Source: Phallus indusiatus
Taxonomy: Eukaryota; Basidiomycota; Agaricomycetes; Phallales; Phallaceae
Reading direction: 5' to 3'
Assembly (NCBI GenBank): GCA_027605045.1
Contig: JAQFWX010000046.1
Location: 186,001 to 250,000 of the forward strand
DNA: 64,000 nt
Shown: positions 44,662-54,761 of the stretch, in pieces
Position numbering within the stretch: the first letter of the stretch is position 1
Layout: the number at the start of each line of letters is the position of its first letter
Position numbers and translations under genes: made by a program
Notes under the pieces: model-generated
The model's database searches: none
Seen by the model: only the letters and a program-made list of their open reading frames with translations
Told to the model about the DNA's origin: nothing

Positions 44662-44974
44662 GTTATTGTGCCTATAATCTACTTTAAATTGGGAGCTGCG
44701 AACGTTTCGAGTAGCTATAGTAGAGAAGGGCCCGAGAAAAGCACTATCGATCATAACATCAATTCACTTTTAGTAAAATCCATTTCTGCTTCTCATCGTT
44801 ATTGTTACAGCAGTTTGCATTACGTAAGTCCGGCGCTCGTTTTGTCAATATAGTCGTCGAAACCTTGCGAACGCAATATCTCGTGCAGTTTTGAGAATTT
44901 TAACTTACTGTTTCTTTGAGATATGTCCAAAAATACTGTATCTAGTGCACTATCTACTTTTTATGAGTTACTTT

Positions 44975-45156
44975 TGTTAGACGCTAAAGCTTACTAATAT
45001 TGATTACACGACTCGAATGTCGCTGAGTTAGTTTTTCCTTCAAAGGAGGTTTTTTAGACTCAGCGGATTAACAGTTTCGTTGTATATAAATTTCTTTATT
45101 CTCTATTCTAATATAGTTTCCTCTTTTATCTTCGCTCCAAACGCTCTTTGACAACA
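44975..45156 (+). repeat. 5' LTR of the copia element
   Basis: 182 bp, TGTTAGACGC...TTTGACAACA, with TATATAAA near 45083-45090 that would act as the promoter for the genomic transcript. Confidence 0.95.
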
Positions 45157-45169
45157 GGGTTATGGGCCC
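45157..45169 (+). promoter_or_regulatory. Primer-binding site of the copia element
   Basis: GGGTTATGGGCCC directly after the 5' LTR. It contains the complement of a CAT anticodon with loop bases (CCCATAACC), as in elements such as Drosophila copia and yeast Ty5 that prime with the anticodon arm of cleaved initiator tRNA-Met rather than with the tRNA 3' end. Confidence 0.6.
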
Positions 45170-45221
45170 CGCGCTAAGTTTAGGGTTCCAAGTCTAAGTT
45201 TAGGGTTCGCTTATCTACACA

Positions 45222-48200
45222 ATGTCAACATCACTCTTTAAAGTCAAAATCCGGGACCTCACCGGTGATAATTATTATGGGTGGCGTGAGAAAATGAAAC
45301 TCATTCTGGTCGAAGAAGACATCAATCTGTGGAAACATGTTACTGGAGAGATCACGAAGCCAGTAGCACGCATAGCAAGCTTACCTTCGGATGATGAAAT
45401 AAAGGCCTTGCAAGGATGGAAGGATGTCGACGAAAAGGCTAGGGCCGCGATCCTACTCCGAGTTGCCGATTCTCATCTAGCTTACGGACATGGGAAGGAA
45501 ACTGCCAAAGAGGTCTGGGACACTTTCGAAAATGTCTTCAAGTTAAAAGGCGCGGTCGGAATAACTAAGGCTAGACAAGAATTCAATCAGTTGAAGGCTG
45601 ATGATAGTACGGAACTTGAAGAACATGTCCGAAAGATGAGGACACTTCAAGAAACATTACACAGTCTAGGCCATGTTGTGTCTGACGAGGAGTTCAAGTC
45701 GACACTCCTTGCTTCGCTTCCGAGGAGTTGGAGACCATTCGTTCGCGGAGTCCGACCTGCGACATTGACATCTGACGAGCTAATTGCGCAAATCATTGAA
45801 GAAGAACAATTTCTCAAAGAAGATGCACCTACCGGTACAGCACTTAAAGCACGCGAATCAGGCAAGAGGCCGCGAAAGTCCAAATCTGGCGCTCCAAAGG
45901 GATCTTGCCACAACTGTGGCAAGAAAGGTCATTACGCTCAAGATTGCTGGGAAAAAGGGGGTGGCAAAGAAGGACAGCGACCTAAATGGTTCAAGCCGAA
46001 GAATGAGAAGGCGAATGTTGCCGAAGAAAAGGTCACTTACACTCAGTCTGACTATGTATGCGCAGCAAAAGAATCTTCATCTGGGCGATCTGAATGGCTT
46101 GCGGATTCAGCAGCATCTACGCATGTGGCAAAGAACCGGGCCGACTTCACTGACTTTGTCAACGAGACATCTGAAATCAATGGCGTCAGCCCGAGTTCCG
46201 TCTTGAAAGTTTACGGTCGTGGTACAGTTCCTGTCAATTTTATTGTCAAAGATAAGACTTTTACAGTACATTTACGCGACGTGAAATACGCACCTGATGC
46301 ACCTGACAACCTTGTATCGATTGGGCGAATTACCGACCATGGACACAGAGCCGAATTCAGCCATACAGGGGTTGAGTTCAAGTCGGCATCGGGAACTGTG
46401 TTCGCTTGTGGCGAAAAGTCTGGAAGACTCTACCGAATGCAAGTTGGCACTATGAAACAGTCAGATGATTTTGTAGCGGTTGCCAAAAATCGTACCTGGA
46501 ATAAGTGGCATCGCATACTAGGTCATATTGGAATGGGCGCTGTCAAACTCTTGAAAAAGAATAATCTTGTGTGTGGGATGGATGTCGATGATAGTGCACC
46601 AATAACTCAATGCACGGCTTGCATTGAGGGTAAGCAAGCTGTCGAGCCATTTCCAAAAGTCGCAAATGAACGGAACTTGAAGATCGGTGATCTTATTGTG
46701 ACGGATGTCTGGGGACCGGCTCGAATTGAAGGTAGCAGTCGCGAGAGATATTTCTACTCATTTACCGATGTCAGGAGCCGATACACGGTATTGTATTTTG
46801 CACATACGAAAGATCAAACACTCCGGTACTTCAAAATATTCCGCGCTTTTCTGAAAAACCAATTCGGGATCAAAGTGAAGACCCTGCGGAACGATGGTGG
46901 TGGCGAATACATAAATAAAGAGTTTCAAGATTTTTGTGCTGCTAAAGGTATAGTTGTAGAGACGACTGCACCTTATTCTCCACCGCAAAATGGGATTGCC
47001 GAAAGGATCAACCGAACTGTGCTCGAACTTGGACGCTCCATGCTGTTCGCGAAAAACTTGCCTCCGAAATTATGGCCTGAGGCAACTGCATACGCTTGCT
47101 ACATCAAAAATCGCGCACCAACAAAAGCTTTAGGAAAGAACACTACACCTTATGAAGCTTTATATGGTAAAAGGCCCGATTTTTCTCGTCTTGAGGAGTT
47201 CGGCACGAAATGTTGGGTAAAGGTTCCCGACGAACGACGCTTCAAGTTGCAATCAAAATCTGAGCAACATATCTTTGTTGGTGTTGCGGAATTTGCAAAG
47301 GCTTGGAAATTCTACAACGTTAAGTCAAAACGAGTCCAAATTTCACGGAACATTAAGTGGGACGAAAGCGACACTCACTTGTATGTGATTCCGAATGAAG
47401 ACGACTCTGACGACGATGATACGCCCTTGAGCAAGGGGGAGAAATCTCAAACACATGCTCAAGAGCCGGAAATTCGACCAATAACTCCAAGGATTGAAGT
47501 CGAGCCTGAGGGTACTCCGAAAACAATCCGCGGTTCTACAGCTGGTGTGGAGGAAATGCCCAGTCTGGTTGAGCTTGATGACGAAGAAGACGACGATTCT
47601 GATGAAGAAATGGTCAAGTCATCATTGGGAATACCAGGCGAATTCGAAACCGACGTACCAGAAACACCACAACCGAGGAGAAGTGGCCGAAACGTCGAAC
47701 GCAAGGACTATAAAGCCCTTAACGAACCCTGGAAGCAAAAAGATTCAGCGGACGTGGCTTATAGTGCCACAACCACCGTCATTGCACCGGAAACATTTCG
47801 AGATGTTGAAGAACGTTTGGACGCCGAAATCTGGAAAGCTGCAATGAAAACTGAGCTGGATCAGCATGAGAAAATGGGTACATGGGAAAAGGTTTCCTTA
47901 CCTGAAGGACGGACCGCGATTAGTAACCGATGGGTCTTCGCAGTTAAGACCAAACCGGATGGTGAATTTGACAAAGCGAAGGCACGCTTAGTCGCACGCG
48001 GGTTCTCACAACAACCGGGAATGGACTATTATGATATTAGTTCACCTGTCATCAAATTCGATTCGTTACGCACCTTGATTGCCATTGCAACTGCAAAGGA
48101 TTGGGAGATCCAATTGGTTGATATTAAGGGCGCGTATCTCAACGCTGAGCTTGAGGAAGAGATCTTTATGCGACAGCCGGAAGGCTTTGAAGATGGTTCA

Positions 48201-49373
48201 GATCGGGTTCTTAAGCTAAAACGAGCGTTATATGGGTTGAAACAAGCAGGACGCGCATGGTACTTACACTTGCAAGAAGTACTGCTCAAGTATGGTTTCC
48301 GCCAAACCTACGCCGATGAATGTGTCTTCATCAAAAACGAAGACGGCTGTGTTCACGTCATTGCCGTTTATGTTGATGATCTTGGTTTATTTTCGAACAA
48401 GCTAGAAGGAATTCAGTATATTAAGAACATGCTTAATGAACACTTTACGGTAACGGACCTTGGAGAGATGCAAAAGGTACTTGGTATTCGCGTCGAACGA
48501 GACCGCGAAAATGGCCACACGAAACTTTCGCAAGGGCCGTACATCAAATCCATCTTGAAGAAATTTCGAATGGACGAGTCGCACGCTGTGGCGACACCGC
48601 TAACCAAGTCGATTAAACTGCAAAAAATAGCGTCAGACGATCCGAAACGCAACACGAGTGCACCTTACCGAACGGTTGTAGGAAATCTCATGTATGCCGG
48701 AATTGGTACAAGACCGGATATTGGTTTCACGGTACAGTTACTGAGTCGCTTCAGTACTGCATTCGACGATTCGCATTGGACAACGGCGAAAAGAGTTCTC
48801 CGTTATTTGAAAGGCACTGCGGATTCCGGACTGATTTTCAACAAGAGTAAAGGTCTTGATCTTGAAGTTTACGTTGACGCGAATTGGGCGGCAGATGAAG
48901 ACGCGAAATCTATCACAGGATATGTTTGCAAATTAGCCGGCGGCGCGATTTTCTGGTCCTCAAAAAGGCAAACGACGGTTGCAAGTTCCACAACTGAAGC
49001 TGAGTACATCGCGCTATCGCATGCTGTTAAACATGTGATCTGGATTCGTCAACTACTGAAAGAACTGGGATTTGAGCAGAAGAAACCTACCTCAATATAT
49101 TGTGATAATTTGGGCGCGATTTCTTTAGCAAATACTCCTGGTTTTCGTGCGCGAACTCGGCACATTAACATTGCATATCATCTTATCCGGGAACACATTA
49201 AACATCGCGAAGTATCGTTGACGAAGGTCCATACGAAGAAGAATGTGGCGGATATTCTTACTAAAGGTTTAGAAAAGGAGAAACACGTTTATTTGATGAA
49301 GAAAATCGAAATGGATTTAAGTGGCGACGACATCTCTCGTCGAGGGGGAGTGTTAGACGCTAAAGCTTACTAA
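45222..49373 (+). CDS. Copia Gag-Pol polyprotein
   Basis: 1383 aa in one frame. Order: Gag region (residues 1-220), zinc knuckle CHNCGKKGHYAQDC at about 229, aspartic protease DSAASTHV at about 293, GAG-pre-integrase WHRILGHIGMGAVKLL with H-H-C-C residues around 425-470, and integrase core with D (TDVWGP, ~488), D (RNDGGGEY, ~556) and E (NGIAERINRT, ~592), spacing DD35E. Reverse transcriptase spans about 880-1130, with AVYVDDLGLF near 1048, and RNase H about 1220-1350 (YVDANWAAD, SSTTEAEYIALSHA). The order integrase before reverse transcriptase defines Ty1/copia. The stop lies a few codons inside the 3' LTR. Start at the first ATG after the leader. Confidence 0.96.
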   Translation: MSTSLFKVKIRDLTGDNYYGWREKMKLILVEEDINLWKHVTGEITKPVARIASLPSDDEIKALQGWKDVDEKARAAILLRVADSHLAYGHGKETAKEVWDTFENVFKLKGAVGITKARQEFNQLKADDSTELEEHVRKMRTLQETLHSLGHVVSDEEFKSTLLASLPRSWRPFVRGVRPATLTSDELIAQIIEEEQFLKEDAPTGTALKARESGKRPRKSKSGAPKGSCHNCGKKGHYAQDCWEKGGGKEGQRPKWFKPKNEKANVAEEKVTYTQSDYVCAAKESSSGRSEWLADSAASTHVAKNRADFTDFVNETSEINGVSPSSVLKVYGRGTVPVNFIVKDKTFTVHLRDVKYAPDAPDNLVSIGRITDHGHRAEFSHTGVEFKSASGTVFACGEKSGRLYRMQVGTMKQSDDFVAVAKNRTWNKWHRILGHIGMGAVKLLKKNNLVCGMDVDDSAPITQCTACIEGKQAVEPFPKVANERNLKIGDLIVTDVWGPARIEGSSRERYFYSFTDVRSRYTVLYFAHTKDQTLRYFKIFRAFLKNQFGIKVKTLRNDGGGEYINKEFQDFCAAKGIVVETTAPYSPPQNGIAERINRTVLELGRSMLFAKNLPPKLWPEATAYACYIKNRAPTKALGKNTTPYEALYGKRPDFSRLEEFGTKCWVKVPDERRFKLQSKSEQHIFVGVAEFAKAWKFYNVKSKRVQISRNIKWDESDTHLYVIPNEDDSDDDDTPLSKGEKSQTHAQEPEIRPITPRIEVEPEGTPKTIRGSTAGVEEMPSLVELDDEEDDDSDEEMVKSSLGIPGEFETDVPETPQPRRSGRNVERKDYKALNEPWKQKDSADVAYSATTTVIAPETFRDVEERLDAEIWKAAMKTELDQHEKMGTWEKVSLPEGRTAISNRWVFAVKTKPDGEFDKAKARLVARGFSQQPGMDYYDISSPVIKFDSLRTLIAIATAKDWEIQLVDIKGAYLNAELEEEIFMRQPEGFEDGSDRVLKLKRALYGLKQAGRAWYLHLQEVLLKYGFRQTYADECVFIKNEDGCVHVIAVYVDDLGLFSNKLEGIQYIKNMLNEHFTVTDLGEMQKVLGIRVERDRENGHTKLSQGPYIKSILKKFRMDESHAVATPLTKSIKLQKIASDDPKRNTSAPYRTVVGNLMYAGIGTRPDIGFTVQLLSRFSTAFDDSHWTTAKRVLRYLKGTADSGLIFNKSKGLDLEVYVDANWAADEDAKSITGYVCKLAGGAIFWSSKRQTTVASSTTEAEYIALSHAVKHVIWIRQLLKELGFEQKKPTSIYCDNLGAISLANTPGFRARTRHINIAYHLIREHIKHREVSLTKVHTKKNVADILTKGLEKEKHVYLMKKIEMDLSGDDISRRGGVLDAKAY

Positions 49374-49532
49374 TATTGATTACACGACTCGAATGTCGCT
49401 GAGTTAGTTTTTCCTTCAAAGGAGGTTTTTTAGACTCAGCGGATTAACAGTTTCGTTGTATATAAATTTCTTTATTCTCTATTCTAATATAGTTTCCTCT
49501 TTTATCTTCGCTCCAAACGCTCTTTGACAACA
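49351..49532 (+). repeat. 3' LTR of the copia element
   Basis: 182 bp, no difference from the 5' LTR seen by eye. The polyprotein frame ends within it at TAA 49371-49373. Confidence 0.95.
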
Positions 49533-50042
49533 ACTTTGAAGTTTTCCCCATTGCTGTTTTTTTGGGAGAAAAGGTCAAACTTTGAAACACAAATTGATAA
49601 GCTTAATAAAGTACATTATGCACTAGATCTGATATATATGAACATATTCTAAAGAAACATTAGACCAAAATCTTCAAAATTGGGCGAGCTATTGCGTCTC
49701 GACGATTATCTTGACAAAACGAGCGCCGGACTTACGTAATGCAAACTGCTGTAACTGGCATGACCATCAGTCCGTCAAGCGTTGTCCCAATTTGAGCATT
49801 CGTGTGATTCTTAGGAAAGACAGATTGAAAATTTGCATTGTAACATTTAATAGTCCACTGTAACGAAATGAGTAGGTTTTCAGCTAGGAGTGGTTAAATA
49901 TAAATACCTTCTGAGTATCTGCACCGATGTAGGGGGTGACAACCAACATGCGCTTATCATTTAGAGTGATTGCGAGTTTATCACCAGATCCAGAGAGGAC
50001 CCTGTTGAAAATCGCGTAGGTACCGGGTATGGGCTTAGACAT

Positions 50043-50940
50043 ACTGTGAGAGCGTGTTTTTGAATGTGTTAGAGATAAATACACAGAGTTATCCTTCATC
50101 TTATAGACTTTTTGATAGGACGTGATCGGACGAGATATTATTTTGCTACCTCGTCGTACCATGTTATAAATTTCCAGAAAAGTGCTCTTGATGTACCCTT
50201 CATTGTGATACATTCCAAATCGAGTAGTGGAATTCATTGAAGCAGTTCCATTGCCTGGGGGACGCGGGGACGTTTAATGAAATAGTAAAATGACGCGTAT
50301 TTTAGGATACGCTCGCTTAACATTTCGTGGCGCTACCAAAAAAGGTGCTGGCCATCGTCATCATCGCACTCAAGCGAGGAGATGTTCCTAACGTCGTCAT
50401 CAATGCTCCTGTTTTTCTTTCACACCTTCCGCCCACCCAGCGGTCTTGTTCCATATTTGCGGGTACAGCTCCCTACCATGTGGACACCCGAAACAAAATA
50501 GGAATAGTCCTTTCGCGCCATGAGCTAATATGGTAGTGGGCACTCTCCACGAATTTCTTTGTTTCCATCCATTGCTATTAATTTTTATCTGTATCATTCC
50601 TCATACGTTGATAATGTAACGATATCATGCTTGGCAAGACTCTTGTTTGCATAGAGAAAATGGCGCCGCCGGAACCAAAGGGCGTGTTCATCAATGATCA
50701 TTCTTTACAATTATTAAAAGGGATATAACACACCGTTTCGAAAATAACAGTGTAAGTGAAAGGAGCTACTCTCATTTTCAAGGTGCTTTTGAGTAACAAA
50801 TGGATCGGCAATTGGTTGGGAAAAGTGCAAAGAGTGTGTCGGAAGAACTCGGTGCTTGTTGGTAATATAAAAACCGCTGGGATCCCAGGCTCGACGATGC
50901 AATGGACACAAAAAGAGTAAGCAGTGGTCAAGCAATGATT
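50043..50940. other. Gene-poor stretch upstream of the lectin-like gene
   Basis: The first few hundred bases should hold its promoter. Open frames on either strand are unsupported. It ends where the inverted copy of hydrophobin DNA begins. Confidence 0.35.
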
Positions 50941-51310
50941 AGCGATGGAGACAATTTCAATGGCTTTGTTAGTACATTCTTGTTCTCATTTTAATGCTAA
51001 ATTCAACCACAGATCAACTTGGGCTGCAACTCTATTAATGTTTGAGTCTTACAATTGAGATAATGAAAAGTCTCTGGAAATTGAGTTTTCATCCATAAGG
51101 ATAAGATAGTCAGGATCGAATGATAGGTTTTATGACTACGCTTTTTGTCGTCAAATGATTCATTAAAAATAAAACCCAATTTATGTGAGTGCGTGCGTGA
51201 ATCAATTTATTGTCCATCGAATTTCCCCAGGAGACCTAGGGTTGCTATCTGTCCTTGGACCAGACTGGTCCTCGGGCTTATCAAAAAGACCGTGATCAAT
51301 CCCATCAACA
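50941..51310 (+). pseudogene. Inverted, truncated copy of hydrophobin 3' end and flank
   Basis: Contains the hydrophobin end of exon 3 (codons for D-G-D-N-F-N-G-F), the following intron with GTTAGTACATTC, and the last exon ATCAACTTGGGCTGC to TGA, then about 270 bp of downstream flank up to the AGACCTAGG and GACCAGACTGG strings. All of it matches 60160-60525 on the other strand. The 5' two thirds of the gene are absent, so no hydrophobin can be made. Confidence 0.75.
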
Positions 51311-52045
51311 GCACCTATAACCCAACTCTTTGATATAACGTCGTCTCGTCTCGCTTTTCGTGATATAATGTCTGTTAGTCTGTGGTGGAGCAAGCAGCAA
51401 GACCGCCGGCCCGGAGTGTTCTGCGCGTCCGGACGCCATTGGGACTAGGATAACGCGAAACTGTACTTTCATGTGCCATGTGTAGTGCATGTGAGTGCCG
51501 AGACGGGAGCGAGCGCGCGCGAAAGAATATCGAAAAGGGCCTCTGACGGGAACGCGATAGTAATAGAATGTTCCGCCCAAAAAGTGATAGTGCCGTGCTG
51601 GCACATACCAAACTGAGCTTCAACAGTCCCTTTCTTTCCAATGAACTCGGGCGATAGGCTCGTGCTCTCGGTGGAACCATCAACATTTCTCGAGTACGAC
51701 TATCAGTTTCGAAACAGAACAGCTGCAGAATGCGATTTCATTTTTGGATTATAATTAAAGCCGCGTTTACTATTCACTATCCATAGACAAACTGACTGTC
51801 CTACATATCTGGACAGTCTACAAAAAATCAACATTCGTGTTTTGTGATATAATATATAATATTGAATGCACATACGAACCCAAGATCGTAAATTTACAAC
51901 TATTCGAACATAAATATTAATTAATATCGATTCTACAGGTATCTGGGTAAATAATAAGGAAAGCAAGCGCTCACATGTAAAAGAGGATATAAAACATGCA
52001 TGTATGAATATATGTACACCGTCCCTCCAGTCCGACGTCCCTAAA
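51311..52045. other. Intergenic, no gene recognised
   Basis: Lies between the hydrophobin-derived scrap and the 3' end of the MFS gene. Open frames are short and biased by GC-rich stretches. A long AT-rich part (51840-52000) has no features I can name. Confidence 0.35.
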
Positions 52046-54234
52046 TTATAATCCATCTCGTAGTAAAGTTCCGTAACGAATGATAACGTGGAGCAAGCTG
52101 AAACACCCATCAGATAATCAAATTTGTTTTGCTACGAATAGTGATACAGATATAGACATGTATACTTACAATGCTCCAATCCATCCAACCACAGCTACTC
52201 CTGCGAATGTCCATCCAACACCAAAGGCGTTGATAGACGGAAGGACAGCCGCAGAGAAAAAGCTTGAGAAAACATTTTCAAATGCACTGTTCACGAAGTC
52301 GTGCAACAATGGTTCATCAATATACCCTTGCATAATCTAGTATACATACCTGCTAATCGCCTTCGTCTCCGCGCTCCGATCCCTTTGGACGTCCATGATG
52401 TAAGCGTATCCCGGTGATTGAACTAGTCCTATCTGCAGACGAATTAGTGCTAAATAAAAACACAAAAAGTAGTATGACGATTTTTTTTAACTTACACCAA
52501 ATCCGTTGGCGAACATAAAAATGAAATTCAATACAAGACCAAATGTTCCCTCGAGGTATTCCAATGTCAAACCCGACAACAATATAGACAGAGGTACTAT
52601 AAAAAGAAGCCCGTAAAATGCCACGTAAAGTCGATCTTCTGGTACACTACGTCGTCGTCGTTCTTTCGCTAATGATTTGTCGGATAGGTATCCAGCAATC
52701 GTTGAACCAACTAAATAAGAAAAATGAGTATGTTAATTATCAACCAACGATATTTTAATTAGCCTTACAAACATAGGCGATATCGCCAGGTAAATAACAT
52801 AGACCAATGGCTATGGGGGATTCAATCCCGTACCGGACATTCTACAAAGAAACTTAAGTATTGGTTCTTCCAAATAATATAATATGGTGACGCACAAAAT
52901 TGACGGGCAAGGCGTCCCAGATTGCTGAAGGAGTTTGATTTCACAATTATACTATCAAAGGTTGAATACACCCACTCGTTCCTGTAACCCATGCAAAGGT
53001 AAGGGCTAGTGCCTAATAATCAGTTAGCAACCAAGGATCTCGTCTATTTATTGGGTAGACTCACCCAAATAGAGATAACAGGTATGCGTAACAAACCCAA
53101 AGATTTGAATGGGTTCAACCAAACTAATTGAGATAATCTAATTCTACTGGTATCTGTTGAAAATTCTTTGGGATATAGTTTTTCTACCCCTCTTGTCCCG
53201 GGGTGACTCGTTTCCGGAAGAAAGATTATTGACAGGATAAGACTCAAAGAAGAAACTAATAGCAATATGATATGCATTGCGCGCCATGAAAAATATGAAG
53301 TGATAATTCCACTAAGGAACGGAGCGATGACCGGAATAGGATTCTAGAGTAATAATTAAATGCCGATTGCTAGCTAGGAGAAAACAAAAGATGTGGACAT
53401 ACTCCAGTCCAAATGCCAACGGCTGTTCCTCTGACTTCTGGTGGGTATATATCAGAAATGATAGCTATACTGACGCTTGTTATGCTTGCAACGCCGACGG
53501 CTTGTAAGATTCGGGAAATGAATAGTTCCTGAAGGGTCTGTGACATCGCGACGCCCAAGCAGCCTACACAGAGGAGAGGTAGAGACATTATGAAAGCGAA
53601 CCGACGGCCGTCTAATGAAAGTTTGGTTTAAAAAATTGGTGGGCCTGAAAGGGAATAGGAAAACTTGCAGAACGTTGCGAAGACTCCCCAAAACAAACTT
53701 CCTACCGCTCTGACAAAGACATACGATCCGAGGACGTAGCTTTACATATTACAGACATTATTTGAGCAACCGGCAAAAACTTCCTTGGTGTATATCTATC
53801 TCACTTTAGGACGACCCCATCAAGCTGTAAATCCTTCCCAATGTTTAGAAATCCGGCTGCGAATGCTCCTGCGACGAACGCTTTTTGTTGATTGTTATCT
53901 CAGCACTACCGTTTCCAAAGCTTTAACAAAACAGCGTACCAGGAAGAATGGATGTCCACATGATGATCGCAAATATCATCTTTTTCTGCGTCTCCGTAAA
54001 CCGCTCATATACGTTCAAAGTCCTGACAGTACCGACACCCCCGCTTCCGTGACTTCTTCTCCGTTGCATTTCAGATAGTATGTCAGCTTCAGTTTCGGCC
54101 TCAGCTACCACGAGCGGAACGATCTCCTCTGCCTATCGTTTCAAATTTAAAGAGTGGGTCGGTAAACCGAACAGGTGAAAGAACAAAAATTATTCGAATA
54201 CCGTGTAGGATTCCTCGAGGTCGTCGGAGTCCAT
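52046..54234 (-). CDS. MFS transporter, DHA1-like (second)
   Basis: A 12-helix-type proton-coupled transporter, about 480-490 aa, of the same subfamily as the gene at 1341-3381. The start at 54234 gives MDSDDLEESYT in a 33-bp first exon; the second exon starts at 54132 (EEIVPLVVAEAETEADILSE). Then come FVAGAFAAGFLNIGKDLQL, SYVLGSYVFVRAVGSLFWG, AIISDIYPPEVRGTAVGIW, NPIPVIAPFLSGIITSYFSW, LPETSHPGTRGVEKLYP, GIESPIAIGLCYLPGDIA, VGSTIAGYLSDKSLAKERR and the end LLHVIIRYGTLLRDGL, TAA at 52046. About ten short introns. No lesion seen. Substrate unknown; members of this group export drugs or polyamines. Confidence 0.82.
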
Positions 54235-54761
54235 CGTGGACTGAAATGAAAGAGGCGTGCTTCCAAAGTTAAGCGACGACATCAACATTGACAGAATATG
54301 ATTGGACCGCTGGGTTGGGTGCAAGGATCAAGTGAGGATTGCGTCCGGTTCATGCGCTCATTATGTGTCGTGGCAAACCTGTTATCTGCGAAGCCATAAT
54401 TTCTATTCGTGCGACTTAGGATTGAGTGACAGTTGCGCACAGGGCTGATGCAGTGCGTGACATCCGGATTCAAACTATCTTTGGCAACCTCGTCTGTAAA
54501 TCACATTTCGACAATTGATCTGGGTTGTTTTTTATTTTAAATATTAGTACGCGATTTCAATGTTTCCGCTTCAGAGGATCGTCGGTGTGAACTTTCGTCT
54601 GACGGTTTCTGACCCAGTTCTGGACTTTAATGTTTTGCCGCCACCTAACAGACTTACTAGTCCCTCGAGCCGAGAGACTGAAACAAATAATTGGGAAAGG
54701 GGGAGTGTATTAAAATTATCATGATAATAACAGCAAGGATACTGAAGTGCTTTGTACTAGT
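54235..54761. other. Intergenic, MFS start to multicopper oxidase end
   Basis: Holds the promoter of the minus-strand MFS gene. No other feature recognised. Confidence 0.4.

Larger units (their letters stand above)
44970..49537 (+). mobile_element. Intact Ty1/copia LTR retrotransposon
   Basis: LTRs of 182 bp at 44975-45156 and 49351-49532 (TGTTAG...AACA) appear identical. The 5-bp target duplication ACTTT is at 44970-44974 and 49533-49537. The primer-binding site follows the 5' LTR directly, and the polypurine tract GAGGGGGAG (49342-49350) abuts the 3' LTR. The internal region has a single long open frame. Identical LTRs, matching target duplication and an uninterrupted polyprotein indicate a recent insertion that may still be mobile. 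Confidence 0.95.
44808..49751. mobile_element. Mariner-like inverted-repeat element, itself split by a copia element
   Basis: Left arm from 44808 (CAGCAGTTTGCATTACG) to about 44970; right arm from about 49600 to 49751 is its imperfect reverse complement over about 150 bp (shared GTAAGTCCGGCGCTCGTTTT). It is flanked on both sides by TA, the target duplication of Tc1/mariner elements. Without the copia insertion (44975-49532 plus one ACTTT copy) it would be about 380 bp, with no coding capacity. Confidence 0.7.
44759..50042 (-). pseudogene. Beta-trefoil lectin-like gene split by nested transposons
   Basis: Exon 1 (50042-49908) encodes MSKPIPGTYAIFNRVLSGSG and VVTPYIGADTQK; a 50-bp intron follows. 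Exon 2 begins at 49857 with WTIKCYNANFQSVF, completing a Q-K-W motif typical of beta-trefoil (ricin-B-like) fungal lectins, and runs to LDGLMVMP. There the inverted-repeat element 44808-49751 begins. On its far side the minus strand continues with NNDEKQKWILLKVN and TGA at 44759-44761, a second Q-K-W. The two flanking segments are in the same frame if one TA is kept at the junction. Such proteins usually bind sugars or inhibit proteases. The predicted protein would be short (about 95 residues), so part may have been lost, or it may be another trefoil type. Confidence 0.6.

Noticed and set aside
51305..51686. Overlapping minus-strand frames of about 100 codons
   Set aside because: Two frames are open over the same GC-rich stretch, neither looks protein-like, and one overlaps the hydrophobin-derived scrap.
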